Source of the DNA: Pseudomonadota bacterium
Lineage (GTDB): Bacteria > Pseudomonadota > Gammaproteobacteria > Acidiferrobacterales > UBA6901
Length of the DNA: 39,014 nucleotides
NCBI GenBank assembly: GCA_027364845.1
Contig: DAHXOO010000021.1
Span: 1-39,014, forward strand
Direction of reading: 5' to 3'
Part shown: one piece after another, positions 7,560-14,378 of the stretch
Numbering within the stretch: position 1 is the stretch's first letter
Layout: each line of letters opens with the position of its first letter
Notes under the pieces: generated by a model
Seen by the model: the letters and a program-made list of their open reading frames with translations, nothing else
Told to the model about the DNA's origin: nothing
Databases searched by the model: none
Program-made: the position numbers and the translations under genes

Positions 7560-8204
7560 ATGCTATCCAATAGCGTTTCCTCTGTTTTAAAGATCGCAGT
7601 CCTTGGCTTGGGCCTTTCCGTGCTAATGGCGCCGGCGGCCGAAGCATCCGCCTACCGTATTTCGAACGGCAGTCCGGCGGGCACCTACCGGATCGATCCC
7701 GATCACTCGCTTGCCTGGTTCACCCTAGGCCATGCAGGAGTATCGGTAGTGGTTGGGCGCTTTGACAAGATGTCGGGTACTTACACCGTCGATCCGGCCA
7801 ATGCTGCGAAGGACAACGTGATAGTCCGGATCGAGACGTCGAGCCTGGATACCAATTTTGCCGCGAGGGATCATGACCTGCAGGGCCCGGATTTTTTCAA
7901 TGTCCGGGAATTTCCTGAAATCGACTTCTCCGGAACGCACTTCCGGCCCACGGGCAAGAACACCGGATTGCTGTACGGAAAGCTGACGCTCCGCGGCGTG
8001 ACTCGGCCAGTGGTCTTTCATGTGCGCGAGATCGGTGCCGGACCGGTCACGGCCCTGCCCAAGCCCTGGGGAGGCTATCTGTCCGGCTATGAGGCCACTG
8101 CTACCATTCATCGCAGTGATTTCGGCATGGGTGCTTTCGCCGGCATGATCGGCAATGCAGTGCATCTTCATGTGAACATCGAAGGTGTTCGTACGTCGAA
8201 GTGA
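7560..8204 (+). CDS. YceI-family secreted lipid-binding protein
   Basis: A 214-residue protein from ATG 7560, with aggagg about 7 bases upstream. A Sec signal peptide (IAVLGLGLSVLMAPAAEASA) is followed by the YceI domain. Its hallmarks are YRIDPDHSLAWFTLGHAGVS near the mature N-terminus, then VVVGRFDKMSGTYTVDP, FFNVREFPEIDFSGTHFRP, LTLRGVTRPVVFHVREIG and YEATATIHRSDFGMGAF. YceI proteins are periplasmic lipocalin-like beta-barrels that bind polyisoprenoid lipids such as quinone-type molecules. A downstream membrane protein starts within 20 bases, so the operon couples a periplasmic lipid binder with an inner-membrane partner and an Fe-S protein. Confidence 0.92.
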   Translation: MLSNSVSSVLKIAVLGLGLSVLMAPAAEASAYRISNGSPAGTYRIDPDHSLAWFTLGHAGVSVVVGRFDKMSGTYTVDPANAAKDNVIVRIETSSLDTNFAARDHDLQGPDFFNVREFPEIDFSGTHFRPTGKNTGLLYGKLTLRGVTRPVVFHVREIGAGPVTALPKPWGGYLSGYEATATIHRSDFGMGAFAGMIGNAVHLHVNIEGVRTSK

Positions 8205-8219
8205 CCGTTGCCGGCAGAC

Positions 8220-9101
8220 ATGATGCAGGACCTTTGGCAGTCCGAATTCGTACGTACTCTGATTGAGGGCAGTGTCCTGCTGCCCGGCGCGGTCGCGGTG
8301 CTTTTCGGTACAGTGACTCTGCGGGTGGCCCGTGCCCGCACGCGCTGGAGCGGTGTACTCTGGGCGGTCGGACTACTGGTGGCGTTTCTCGGCGGCTATG
8401 CTGCGGCTTATCGCGACTTTACCTTTCCGCCGCACACCGTCTTGTCGTGGCTACTATGGGTCGTGGTGGTGGGCGGGGCGCTGGTCGCCCTGGCCCACCA
8501 GAGTGGCCGGAAACACGCGGCGCATGGGGCGCGGACATTCGCCTCCGCGGGTTCGACTTTCATTATTCTGTGGCCTATCTTGCGGCAGGAGCGGCTGTCG
8601 ACCGCATTCGTGTCGTGGCTGAGCGTCACGGTTCTGTGGTCCCTGCTTTGGGTCGGACTGACCCCATCGCGCGACGACCAGAAGGCTGCGGGAACCGCGC
8701 TGTTCGTGACCGCTGCGGCGCTGGCGCTCGTGGCACCGTTGTCGGGCAGCATTGAGCTTGCCCGGCTCAGCGGGAGCCTCGCCGTCGCACTGGCGGTCGG
8801 CCTTTTTTTCTCCATCTTTACGACGCGGACTCGTTGGGATCCGCCTACCGCCGACGTACCAATTCTGATCCTGGGTGCTTTGCTGGTGGATCTGCGGTTT
8901 TATGCGGGTGCCCCCCTGGCGTTGATGGCATGGCTGATCGCAGCGCTTGCGGTAGCCTGCGGGACCATAGTATTGGTACGGCGACGCAGTATCACGCAAC
9001 CGTGGAGGTTCGTCGCTCCGGGGCTGAGCGCCCTTCTGCCGATCGCTCTCGCGGTATGGACAGCCCTGCGCATCTATCGGCAGAGTAGCAGCGGATATTG
9101 A
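8220..9101 (+). CDS. Polytopic membrane protein of unknown function
   Basis: A protein of about 293 residues, strongly hydrophobic, with roughly ten predicted membrane spans. Examples are SVLLPGAVAVLFGTVTL, VLWAVGLLVAFLGGYAAAY, LLWVVVVGGALVALA, ALFVTAAALALVAPL and LIALAVACG-type segments near the C-terminus. I recognise no family and saw no Cys pair or His-rich haem pattern. A TTG at 8208 would add four residues; ATG 8220 is preferred by codon, although neither has a strong ribosome site. It begins just after the yceI stop, so it is translated from the same message. Confidence 0.75.
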   Translation: MMQDLWQSEFVRTLIEGSVLLPGAVAVLFGTVTLRVARARTRWSGVLWAVGLLVAFLGGYAAAYRDFTFPPHTVLSWLLWVVVVGGALVALAHQSGRKHAAHGARTFASAGSTFIILWPILRQERLSTAFVSWLSVTVLWSLLWVGLTPSRDDQKAAGTALFVTAAALALVAPLSGSIELARLSGSLAVALAVGLFFSIFTTRTRWDPPTADVPILILGALLVDLRFYAGAPLALMAWLIAALAVACGTIVLVRRRSITQPWRFVAPGLSALLPIALAVWTALRIYRQSSSGY

Positions 9102-9389
9102 TGCTGCCTCAGCCTTCGAGCCGCGTTCGCAGGACGAGCGCATATTAGGACTCAGCGCCTGGGTGTAGTCGCAGGGCTCGATTGGTGTCGGCACCTCTGG
9201 GTGCGCTCATGACTAGCCGGTTTCGCTGCGTAGCGGATTTTTCTGCCATTGCCTCTGACAGTTTACGCTTCTGATGTAGAGCGCGGCGGGCAAACAATCG
9301 ATTCCAGGTCGGCGCGGTTTCGATCCGGGCCGCCGATTCTATCCAGACAACATCCGGGGTCTGGACCTTTTGAACGCAATTTTTTGGAA
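9102..9389. other. Intergenic region, no gene recognised
   Basis: Apart from the weak terminator at 9222-9243, this stretch shows no protein-like frame on the plus strand. The long minus-strand frame crossing it is a shadow of the upstream gene. Confidence 0.4.
9222..9243 (+). terminator. Candidate intrinsic terminator after the YceI operon
   Basis: ttcgct (9222-9227), loop gcgt, and agcgga (9232-9237) make a 6-bp stem with one G-U pair, followed by five T. It lies 120 bases after the last gene of the operon. The short stem makes it a moderate call. Confidence 0.4.
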
Positions 9390-9433
9390 TGACATCGTAA
9401 AGATCTTGTCATGTCAAAATGACAGACCTGTCA
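9390..9433. promoter_or_regulatory. Array of TGTCA half-sites upstream of the DUF3034/sulfur cluster
   Basis: Five copies of TGTCA or its complement lie at 9390-9394, 9407-9411, 9412-9416, 9420-9424 and 9429-9433. The core 9407-9424 is a perfect dyad, tgtcat-N6-atgaca. A TATAAT at 9463-9468 follows, so the core dyad sits roughly 50-70 bases before the expected start of transcription, where an activator would bind. The responsible regulator is not identifiable from sequence. Confidence 0.5.
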
Positions 9434-9462
9434 AATCTTTCCTTGCTGAATAGATAACATTG

Positions 9463-9468
9463 TATAAT
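9463..9468 (+). promoter_or_regulatory. Consensus -10 box for the DUF3034 gene
   Basis: A perfect TATAAT with no good -35 at the normal distance (ttgctg at 9443-9448 leaves only 14 bases). This fits an activator-dependent promoter driven from the TGTCA array just upstream. Confidence 0.45.
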
Positions 9469-9477
9469 TTTATCAAT

Positions 9478-9573
9478 ATGTTACGTAGTGGCATGATGAT
9501 TGCTCTGTGTATGTTGGTTGCGCCATTCGATGGTCCGGCGCAGGCGTCTTATACAAGAACTATTGAGGAGTAA
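9478..9573 (+). CDS. Possible 31-residue secreted peptide upstream of DUF3034
   Basis: ATG 9478 opens a 31-codon frame, MLRSGMMIALCMLVAPFDGP followed by AQASYTRTIEE. The first part looks like a Sec signal peptide with an AQA cleavage site. Its TAA (9571-9573) overlaps the ribosome site aaggagg of the next gene, which suggests translational coupling or a leader role. If the -10 at 9463 is used, the message would start almost at this ATG, making it nearly leaderless; ATG 9493 is an alternative. No family is recognised and it could be chance. Confidence 0.3.
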   Translation: MLRSGMMIALCMLVAPFDGPAQASYTRTIEE

Positions 9574-9586
9574 GGAGGAGCGATCC

Positions 9587-10444
9587 ATGACAACCACATT
9601 CAGAATGACGTGCACGGTAGCAATGTTGGCGGCGGGCATCCTGGCAGGGACCGCCCAGGCGGCGGTGACCGACGTTGAAGGGACGGGAGGAGGGGGAATA
9701 GTGCCATGGGCCCTGCTGTCCGGGGACAACGCGAACAGCAACTTCGGCGCTGTCGCGTCCTATACCTTTATCAACACCGGAAACTTCACTCTGCACAGCA
9801 TCGGTGCTGCTGCAAGCGTCATGCACCGGGTAGAATTTTCGGCCGCCAATTGGTATCTCAGCCTGCCCGGTGATCTGCCTGGGGTGGGCACGAACTATCC
9901 GTTGGGTACCGACAACATCCAGGCAAATGTCCTGGGCATCAAGATCAAGCTTCTGAGCATGACCTCGACCCTGCCGCAGATTGCAGTCGGATTCCAGTAC
10001 AAGAACAACAATGACAAGACACTGGTCGAGAACCTGGGTGCGCAGCACTCGAGCGGTACCGACGGCTATGTGGCGGTGACCAAGGTGTTTCCGGTCGGCG
10101 GAATGAATCTCCTGCTCGATGGTACGTTGCAGGAAACGAAGGCGAACTGGATGGGACTGCTCGGTTTCGGCGGGCCCGGGAGCGACAGCTATAAGACTGA
10201 ATTCGAGGGCTCGGCCGGCCTGTTTCTCAATCCGCAGACCTTGGTGGGCGTCGAGTATCGCGGCATGCCCAACAACCCGCTGGCGGGCGGTGCGGTGCAG
10301 GAGGATAGCAGCATCGGCGATGCCTTCCTCGCCTATTTCCCTAACAAGAATCTGAGCTTCGTGCTGGCGTCGGCCAATCTCGGTCAGATTGCGACGCTGA
10401 AGGATCAGCATGCACTGTATCTGCAGGTGCAGGCGGGCTTCTGA
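9587..10444 (+). CDS. DUF3034 family outer-membrane-type protein
   Basis: A 285-residue protein from ATG 9587, with aggagg at 9573-9578. A signal peptide ends in AGILAGTAQA (residue 25). The mature protein contains the DUF3034 pattern VTDVEGTGGGGIVPWALLSG, later YTFINTGNFTLHSIGAAASV, VEFSAANWYLSLP, LGIKIKLLSM and LPQIAVGFQYKNNNDKTLVE. Alternating hydrophobic strands and a C-terminal Phe (LYLQVQAGF) are typical of outer-membrane beta-barrels. DUF3034 has no known function. It precedes the dsrE-tusA-flavoprotein cluster by 290 bases, with a hairpin between, so shared regulation is possible but a link to sulfur chemistry is only inferred. An in-frame extension to 9500 lacks a ribosome site. Confidence 0.85.
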   Translation: MTTTFRMTCTVAMLAAGILAGTAQAAVTDVEGTGGGGIVPWALLSGDNANSNFGAVASYTFINTGNFTLHSIGAAASVMHRVEFSAANWYLSLPGDLPGVGTNYPLGTDNIQANVLGIKIKLLSMTSTLPQIAVGFQYKNNNDKTLVENLGAQHSSGTDGYVAVTKVFPVGGMNLLLDGTLQETKANWMGLLGFGGPGSDSYKTEFEGSAGLFLNPQTLVGVEYRGMPNNPLAGGAVQEDSSIGDAFLAYFPNKNLSFVLASANLGQIATLKDQHALYLQVQAGF

Positions 10445-10489
10445 TCGCGATCGTATCTTGCACCCGATGCACGCGCGCGGTCGCACTCG

Positions 10490-10533
10490 ACAATACTCGC
10501 TGTTTTGAATTCTCGTTTGAAGACGAGTATTGT
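10490..10533. other. Hairpin between the DUF3034 gene and the sulfur cluster
   Basis: acaatactcg (10490-10499) and cgagtattgt (10524-10533) form a perfect 10-bp stem with a 24-base loop. No T-run follows, so it is not a classic terminator. It could stabilise the 3' end of the upstream message, bind a dimeric protein as DNA, or set the ratio of DUF3034 to the downstream genes. The rest of 10445-10734 shows no gene. Confidence 0.5.
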
Positions 10534-10734
10534 GAATGCGGTGAACTCGGGCCGCGGGCGGGCCTCTAATTTCGGCAGGAAGTACGACAAGCCGGATCGT
10601 CCCAGGAAGCGTCGGGAAGGCGCTTCCTGAAATTGTGAACAAACAGGTCCAGAATAGCCGCCGTGCTCCCGAGTTCGCCCCGCAGGCGCGTGGCTTTCCG
10701 TGCGGCCCGGCGGCGGCCGGCAGGAGACAACGTG

Positions 10735-11127
10735 ATGGAAACAGATCGAATCAGCATCATCCTGATTTCGGAAGATCGCGAGGATCTTCAGATGGCGGGC
10801 ATGATCGCCTCGGTGGGCGCCGTGAGCGGAAACGAGGTGACGGTTCTCGTCTCCATGAATGCCCTGAAATTCTTTCTCAAAGGCGCCGATGACAGGGCGC
10901 CGGCCGCCGGGCAGATGGGCGAGATGTTGCAGCGCAAGAAGGCGCCTTCGTTCAAAACGCTTTTTCAACAGGCGGCGGAACTGGGGGATGCCAAGATCCA
11001 CCCCTGTTCGATGGCCATGGACGTGCTTGGTGTCGAATGGCGCGACCTCGAAACATTCATGAAAGAGCCATTAGGCTTGACGAAATTTCTGAATGATGCG
11101 AAGGGAGGCCAGGTATGGTCTTTCTAG
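10735..11127 (+). CDS. DsrE-like (DsrE2-type) sulfur-trafficking protein
   Basis: A 130-residue protein from ATG 10735, with aggag at 10722-10726. The N-terminus ISIILISEDREDLQMAGMIA leads into a Rossmann-like DsrE fold. The only Cys is Cys91 in IHPCSMAMDVLGVEWRDLE, matching the CSMxMDxxG motif of DsrE2 proteins, where this residue carries persulfide or thiosulfonate sulfur. DsrE2 proteins usually pair with TusA and a rhodanese in sulfur oxidisers; here tusA follows by 28 bases and an SQR-like flavoprotein comes next. The likely role is accepting sulfane sulfur in the cytoplasm. Upstream in-frame codons to 10663 are Arg-rich and lack a ribosome site. Confidence 0.85.
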   Translation: METDRISIILISEDREDLQMAGMIASVGAVSGNEVTVLVSMNALKFFLKGADDRAPAAGQMGEMLQRKKAPSFKTLFQQAAELGDAKIHPCSMAMDVLGVEWRDLETFMKEPLGLTKFLNDAKGGQVWSF

Positions 11128-11155
11128 CGGAACCTATCGTAAGAGGGGCGTAATG

Positions 11156-11386
11156 ATGGCAGAAAAAAGACAAATAGATGCGCGCGGCAGTTTTTGCCCC
11201 GGACCGCTGATGGAGCTCATTGCCGGGATGAAGGCAGCCAATGTGGGTGACGAGCTGGAGGTACTGTCGTCCGACAAGGGATCGGCCGCCGATATTCCGG
11301 AATGGGTGAAAAAGGTCGGACACGAGATGCTTTCCACAAGCGAGGAGAACGGTATTTGGCATATTACGGTGCGCAAGGTGAAGTGA
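11156..11386 (+). CDS. tusA: TusA-family sulfurtransferase
   Basis: A 76-residue protein containing the TusA signature RQIDARGSFCPGPLMELIAG, with the active Cys14 in CPGP and an alpha/beta fold ending in GIWHITVRKVK. TusA proteins pass persulfide sulfur between partners in tRNA thiolation, molybdenum-cofactor synthesis or sulfur oxidation. Position between dsrE2 and an SQR-like gene favours the sulfur-oxidation role. ATG 11156 is 7 bases after gagggg; ATG 11153 directly before it would add one Met. An in-frame start at 11093 would overlap the dsrE gene and is less likely. Confidence 0.92.
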   Translation: MAEKRQIDARGSFCPGPLMELIAGMKAANVGDELEVLSSDKGSAADIPEWVKKVGHEMLSTSEENGIWHITVRKVK

Positions 11387-11450
11387 GGCGCAGAAAAGCC
11401 GGTTAACAAGAACGTTTCACTATCAAGAACTTCAGTACTAGGAGGTTGCC

Positions 11451-12584
11451 ATGAAGATAGTCATTGTAGGCGGGGGTATGGGCGGAACCATTCTGGGCAA
11501 CAATCTGGCGCGTCGTCTCCACCACGAACTCAAGACCGGAAAAGTCCGCATCACCATGCTGTCGGCATCCGAGAAGCATATGTACCAGCCCGGGTTGCTG
11601 TATGTCGCCGTTGGCAGCATGATGCCTGATGAGCTTTACCGGGATCAGGCGAGCCTGCTCGAGCCGGGAATCGGCTTCCACGTGGACCCGGTGGAGAACT
11701 TCATGCTCGACAAGCGCCAGGTCAAGACCAAGAGCGGCGCGGTCCACGACTATGACGTCCTCGTGATCGCCACCGGGTCGCGCGCCATCATGCAAGGAAT
11801 TCCCGGCCTGGCGGAAAATGCCGAGACGTTCTACACCGAGGAAAGTGCGGTGAAAATGCTGAAGCGGCTGCGCGAGTTCCAGGGCGGCCGGGTCGTGATC
11901 ACCGTTGGTGTGCCGCACAAGTGCCCGATGGCGCCGCTGGAAATCACGTTCATGCTGCACGATTTCTTTAAGGAGCGCGGCATACGTGACAAAGTGCAGC
12001 TGCACTACACCTATCCCATCGGCCGCGTCCACAGCCTCGAGAACGTCGCCAAGTGGGCGGCCCCGGAATTTGACCGTCTGGGTATCACCTATGAGACGCT
12101 TTTCAATATGAAGGAGGTAGATGGCAAGAACAAGGTGCTCAAGAGTGAAGAGGGATCGTCGACCAAGTTCGACCTGCTCGTCGCGATTCCTGCACACAAA
12201 GGCATGGAGGTCATCGAAAAGAACGGGCTTGGCCAGAATGGCTGGATTCCTACCAACCGTACGCGGCTCAACATGGAGGGACAGGAGAACGTCTTTGTGC
12301 TCGGTGATACCACGAACATCCCGATCAGCAAGGCCGGATCGACGGCGCATTTCGAGGCCGAGACTCTGGGCGAGAACATTGCCGCCATGATCAAGGTCGG
12401 TTCTGCCGTGCGCGATTACGACGGCAAGGTGTTCTGCTTTATCGAGGCCGGCAAGGACCGGGCGACTTACGCCATGTTCAACTACACCACACCCCCAGAT
12501 CCCAAGGAGCCCACGCGCGCGGTGCATTGGTTCAAGATCGCCTACAACAAGCTTTATTGGGCCTCGGCCCGCGGCTTGTTGTAA
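11451..12584 (+). CDS. Sulfide:quinone-oxidoreductase-like FAD flavoprotein
   Basis: A 377-residue protein from ATG 11451, with aggagg about 8 bases upstream. The FAD-binding Gly motif VIVGGGMGGTILGNNLA is at residues 5-20, the SQR-type HMYQPGLLYVAVG at 43-55, YDVLVIATGSR at 101-111, and the second FAD contact ENVFVLGDTTNIP near 279-291. Only two Cys occur: Cys158 in VPHKCPMAPLEITF, aligning with the conserved central redox Cys of SQR, and Cys329 in VFCFIEAGKDRA, placed like the C-terminal redox Cys. The C-terminus WFKIAYNKLYWA is amphipathic, as in monotopic SQRs. The inferred reaction is oxidation of sulfide or a persulfide with electrons to quinone; a related NAD(P)H-dependent reductase cannot be excluded. 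Confidence 0.82.
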   Translation: MKIVIVGGGMGGTILGNNLARRLHHELKTGKVRITMLSASEKHMYQPGLLYVAVGSMMPDELYRDQASLLEPGIGFHVDPVENFMLDKRQVKTKSGAVHDYDVLVIATGSRAIMQGIPGLAENAETFYTEESAVKMLKRLREFQGGRVVITVGVPHKCPMAPLEITFMLHDFFKERGIRDKVQLHYTYPIGRVHSLENVAKWAAPEFDRLGITYETLFNMKEVDGKNKVLKSEEGSSTKFDLLVAIPAHKGMEVIEKNGLGQNGWIPTNRTRLNMEGQENVFVLGDTTNIPISKAGSTAHFEAETLGENIAAMIKVGSAVRDYDGKVFCFIEAGKDRATYAMFNYTTPPDPKEPTRAVHWFKIAYNKLYWASARGLL

Positions 12585-12597
12585 CCGGAGGCTTCCC

Positions 12598-13392
12598 ATG
12601 GAAACGCAAGCGGGAAGTAACTTGAACACTGGTGGCGAGCTGGAGCATGTCGCACAGGCGGCCCAGGACTCGCTGACTGACGACATGGTTGCGCGGTTCG
12701 CGGCGACCGCAACCGGCGCGATGGACATCATCGATCGTGTCAACCGCACCGGTCTGGCGGACGCCATTCCGGCGCTGGCGCAGCTGGTACAGAACGGAGA
12801 CCTTGAGCGCATTACCCACCTCGCGCGGCTCGTTGGTTCGGCGCAGGACGCCATGACCGACGACATGGTAGGGCGGTTGTCTCAGACGCTGTCCAACGGG
12901 CTCGATCTGCTGGATCAGGTGGGCCGCGCGGGATTCGAGCGCGCGATACCCTCGATCTCGCGCCTGATTGCCGATGGCGATCTCGATCGCATTGTGCAAC
13001 TTGCGCGGCTTGTATGCTCGGCGCAGGACGCCATGACCGACGACATGGTGGGGCGGCTGGCGGAGACCATCGGCGATGGGCTGTCACTGCTCGACCGCCT
13101 CAACCGCGCCGGGGTCGGACAGCTGATCAGCGCACTGGAGCAGATGAACACCAGTGGGGCACTCGAACGCATTGCTGCCATTCTTCCGAGCCTCATGGGG
13201 CGGCTGGAGCGGTTGAATACGATGCTGGAGGCGCTGGAGCACTCGGCCGAGACGCTGTCGAAGGAAACGCCTGCGTCCGGCGGAATCGGCGGCGCGTGGC
13301 GCCTGCTGGCCAATCGTGAGAATCAGGAGGTCATGCGTTTCCTGTTCGGTATCGGCCGGGAGTTGCGCAGTACGATCGTTCAGAAGAAATAA
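12598..13392 (+). CDS. Repeat protein with three 60-residue units, DUF1641-like
   Basis: A 264-residue, almost entirely helical protein from ATG 12598 (ggagg about 7 bases upstream), 13 bases after the flavoprotein gene. Residues 26-200 are three tandem units of 60, 60 and about 55 residues. Each opens with (L/M)TDDMVxR and contains a (L/I)xRxxxx(L/I) pattern ending SAQDA. The tail includes ALEHSAETLSKETP and FLFGIGRELRSTI. DUF1641 proteins, small helical proteins of unknown function, are known neighbours of SQR-like genes; this one looks like an expanded version, which is my inference. There is a single Cys140. It may be a membrane-peripheral partner or scaffold for the flavoprotein. Confidence 0.7.
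   Translation: METQAGSNLNTGGELEHVAQAAQDSLTDDMVARFAATATGAMDIIDRVNRTGLADAIPALAQLVQNGDLERITHLARLVGSAQDAMTDDMVGRLSQTLSNGLDLLDQVGRAGFERAIPSISRLIADGDLDRIVQLARLVCSAQDAMTDDMVGRLAETIGDGLSLLDRLNRAGVGQLISALEQMNTSGALERIAAILPSLMGRLERLNTMLEALEHSAETLSKETPASGGIGGAWRLLANRENQEVMRFLFGIGRELRSTIVQKK
12673..13197 (+). repeat. Tandem 180-bp coding repeat (three copies)
   Basis: Units begin at 12673, 12853 and 13033. The junction segment 12838-12869 is identical over 32 bases to 13018-13049, exactly 180 bases away. This indicates duplication of a coding module without frame loss. The first unit is more diverged than the other two. Confidence 0.85.
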
Positions 13393-13464
13393 CGCCCATG
13401 TGACGTGCCTGCTGTGCGCGAGCGCTGGGGCCCGAAGGCCGCGGCCGGCTCGGGTGGGGGGTTC

Positions 13465-13950
13465 ATGCCGTCGTTTGACGTGGTTTCGAAAGTGGCGATG
13501 CCGGAGGTTCGCAATGCGGTCGACCAGGCCAACCGCGAAATTGGCAACCGTTTCGATTTCAAAGGCTCGGACGCGCGCGTGGAGTTGACGGAATCGAGCC
13601 TGACACTTTTCGCGGACGACGAATTCAAGCTCAAACAGATCAAAGACATTCTGCTGCCACGGCTTGCGAAACGCCAGATCGACCTGGAATGTCTCGACGA
13701 AGGCAAGATCGAGGCTGCCGCAGGTGGCAAGGCTCGCCAGGAAATCCGCGTGCTTGAAGGCATCGATACGGAACTCGCCCGTAGGATCACAAGAGTCATT
13801 AAAGACTCGCATATCAAGGTCCAGGCCGCAATACAGGCTGACCAGGTGCGTGTTACGGGCAAGAAGCGTGACGACCTACAGTCAGTCATCGCTTTGTTGC
13901 GTGCCGAGAAACTGGGTCCGCCGCTGCAGTTCGTCAATTTCCGGGATTAG
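13465..13950 (+). CDS. yajQ: YajQ-family nucleotide-binding protein
   Basis: A 161-residue protein, the normal family length, starting at ATG 13465 with MPSFDVVSKVAMPEVRNAVD and then QANREIGNRFDFKGSDARVE. The middle IDLECLDEGKIEAA and end IKDSHIKVQAAIQADQVRVT with GKKRDDLQSVIALLR are diagnostic. YajQ has two ferredoxin-like domains. In some pathogens homologues bind cyclic-di-GMP and act as transcriptional co-factors; elsewhere nucleic-acid binding was proposed. A G-rich stretch upstream serves as ribosome site. The frame extends to 13405, but the extra residues match no YajQ. A diguanylate cyclase follows in the same direction. Confidence 0.93.
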   Translation: MPSFDVVSKVAMPEVRNAVDQANREIGNRFDFKGSDARVELTESSLTLFADDEFKLKQIKDILLPRLAKRQIDLECLDEGKIEAAAGGKARQEIRVLEGIDTELARRITRVIKDSHIKVQAAIQADQVRVTGKKRDDLQSVIALLRAEKLGPPLQFVNFRD

Positions 13951-14378
13951 CGCTGTCCGGCTCCGACGCGCGGCGCTGTCGCAGCGTCGGTCGGCGTGCG
14001 GTATCGGCGTCGACATTATCAGAAGCGGTCCATTTCGGTTATCCTTAAAAATAACAACTGTGGCCAGCGACCCGGGAGCCATGATCGCATCCGTTCACAA
14101 GCCGTTCTTGTCGGGGTTATCGCAATCACCCTTGCCGTCGCATATTCAATCGAGATGCCTGTTGCCGGCCGGAATCTTCCGGCGGATCCAGATGGATTTT
14201 GGTCGAATCCGCAGGTCACGGGCTCGCCGGATGGAAGCATGCCTCGAGCCCGCTGCGTCACTGTGCCGCAATACCGTGCCGAATGTTGCGGTGTTGACGC
14301 GGTTCAGTACGGACGCCGGCCGAAATGCGCTGGGTGGAATGCTCCCGGCCAAGAGCCCGGGGTAGGCGGGGCGGCACG
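13951..14378. other. Region without confident gene between yajQ and the GGDEF gene
   Basis: Three plus-strand frames overlap here. One contains a membrane-like run VLVGVIAITLAVAYSIEM (about 14107-14160) followed by PVAGRNLPADPDGFWSN, which could be a small secreted protein, but it lacks a clear start and its later part overlaps the GGDEF gene. Another starts at ATG 14081. None has a family match, and no RNA structure was recognised. Confidence 0.35.

Noticed and set aside
9560-10642. 360-codon minus-strand frame opposite the DUF3034 gene
   Set aside because: It is antisense to a gene with signal peptide, ribosome site and family match, and its own translation has no family features.
11403-12866. 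487-codon minus-strand frame opposite the flavoprotein
   Set aside because: The plus strand encodes a clear FAD enzyme; the antisense frame stays open only because of GC-rich codon use.
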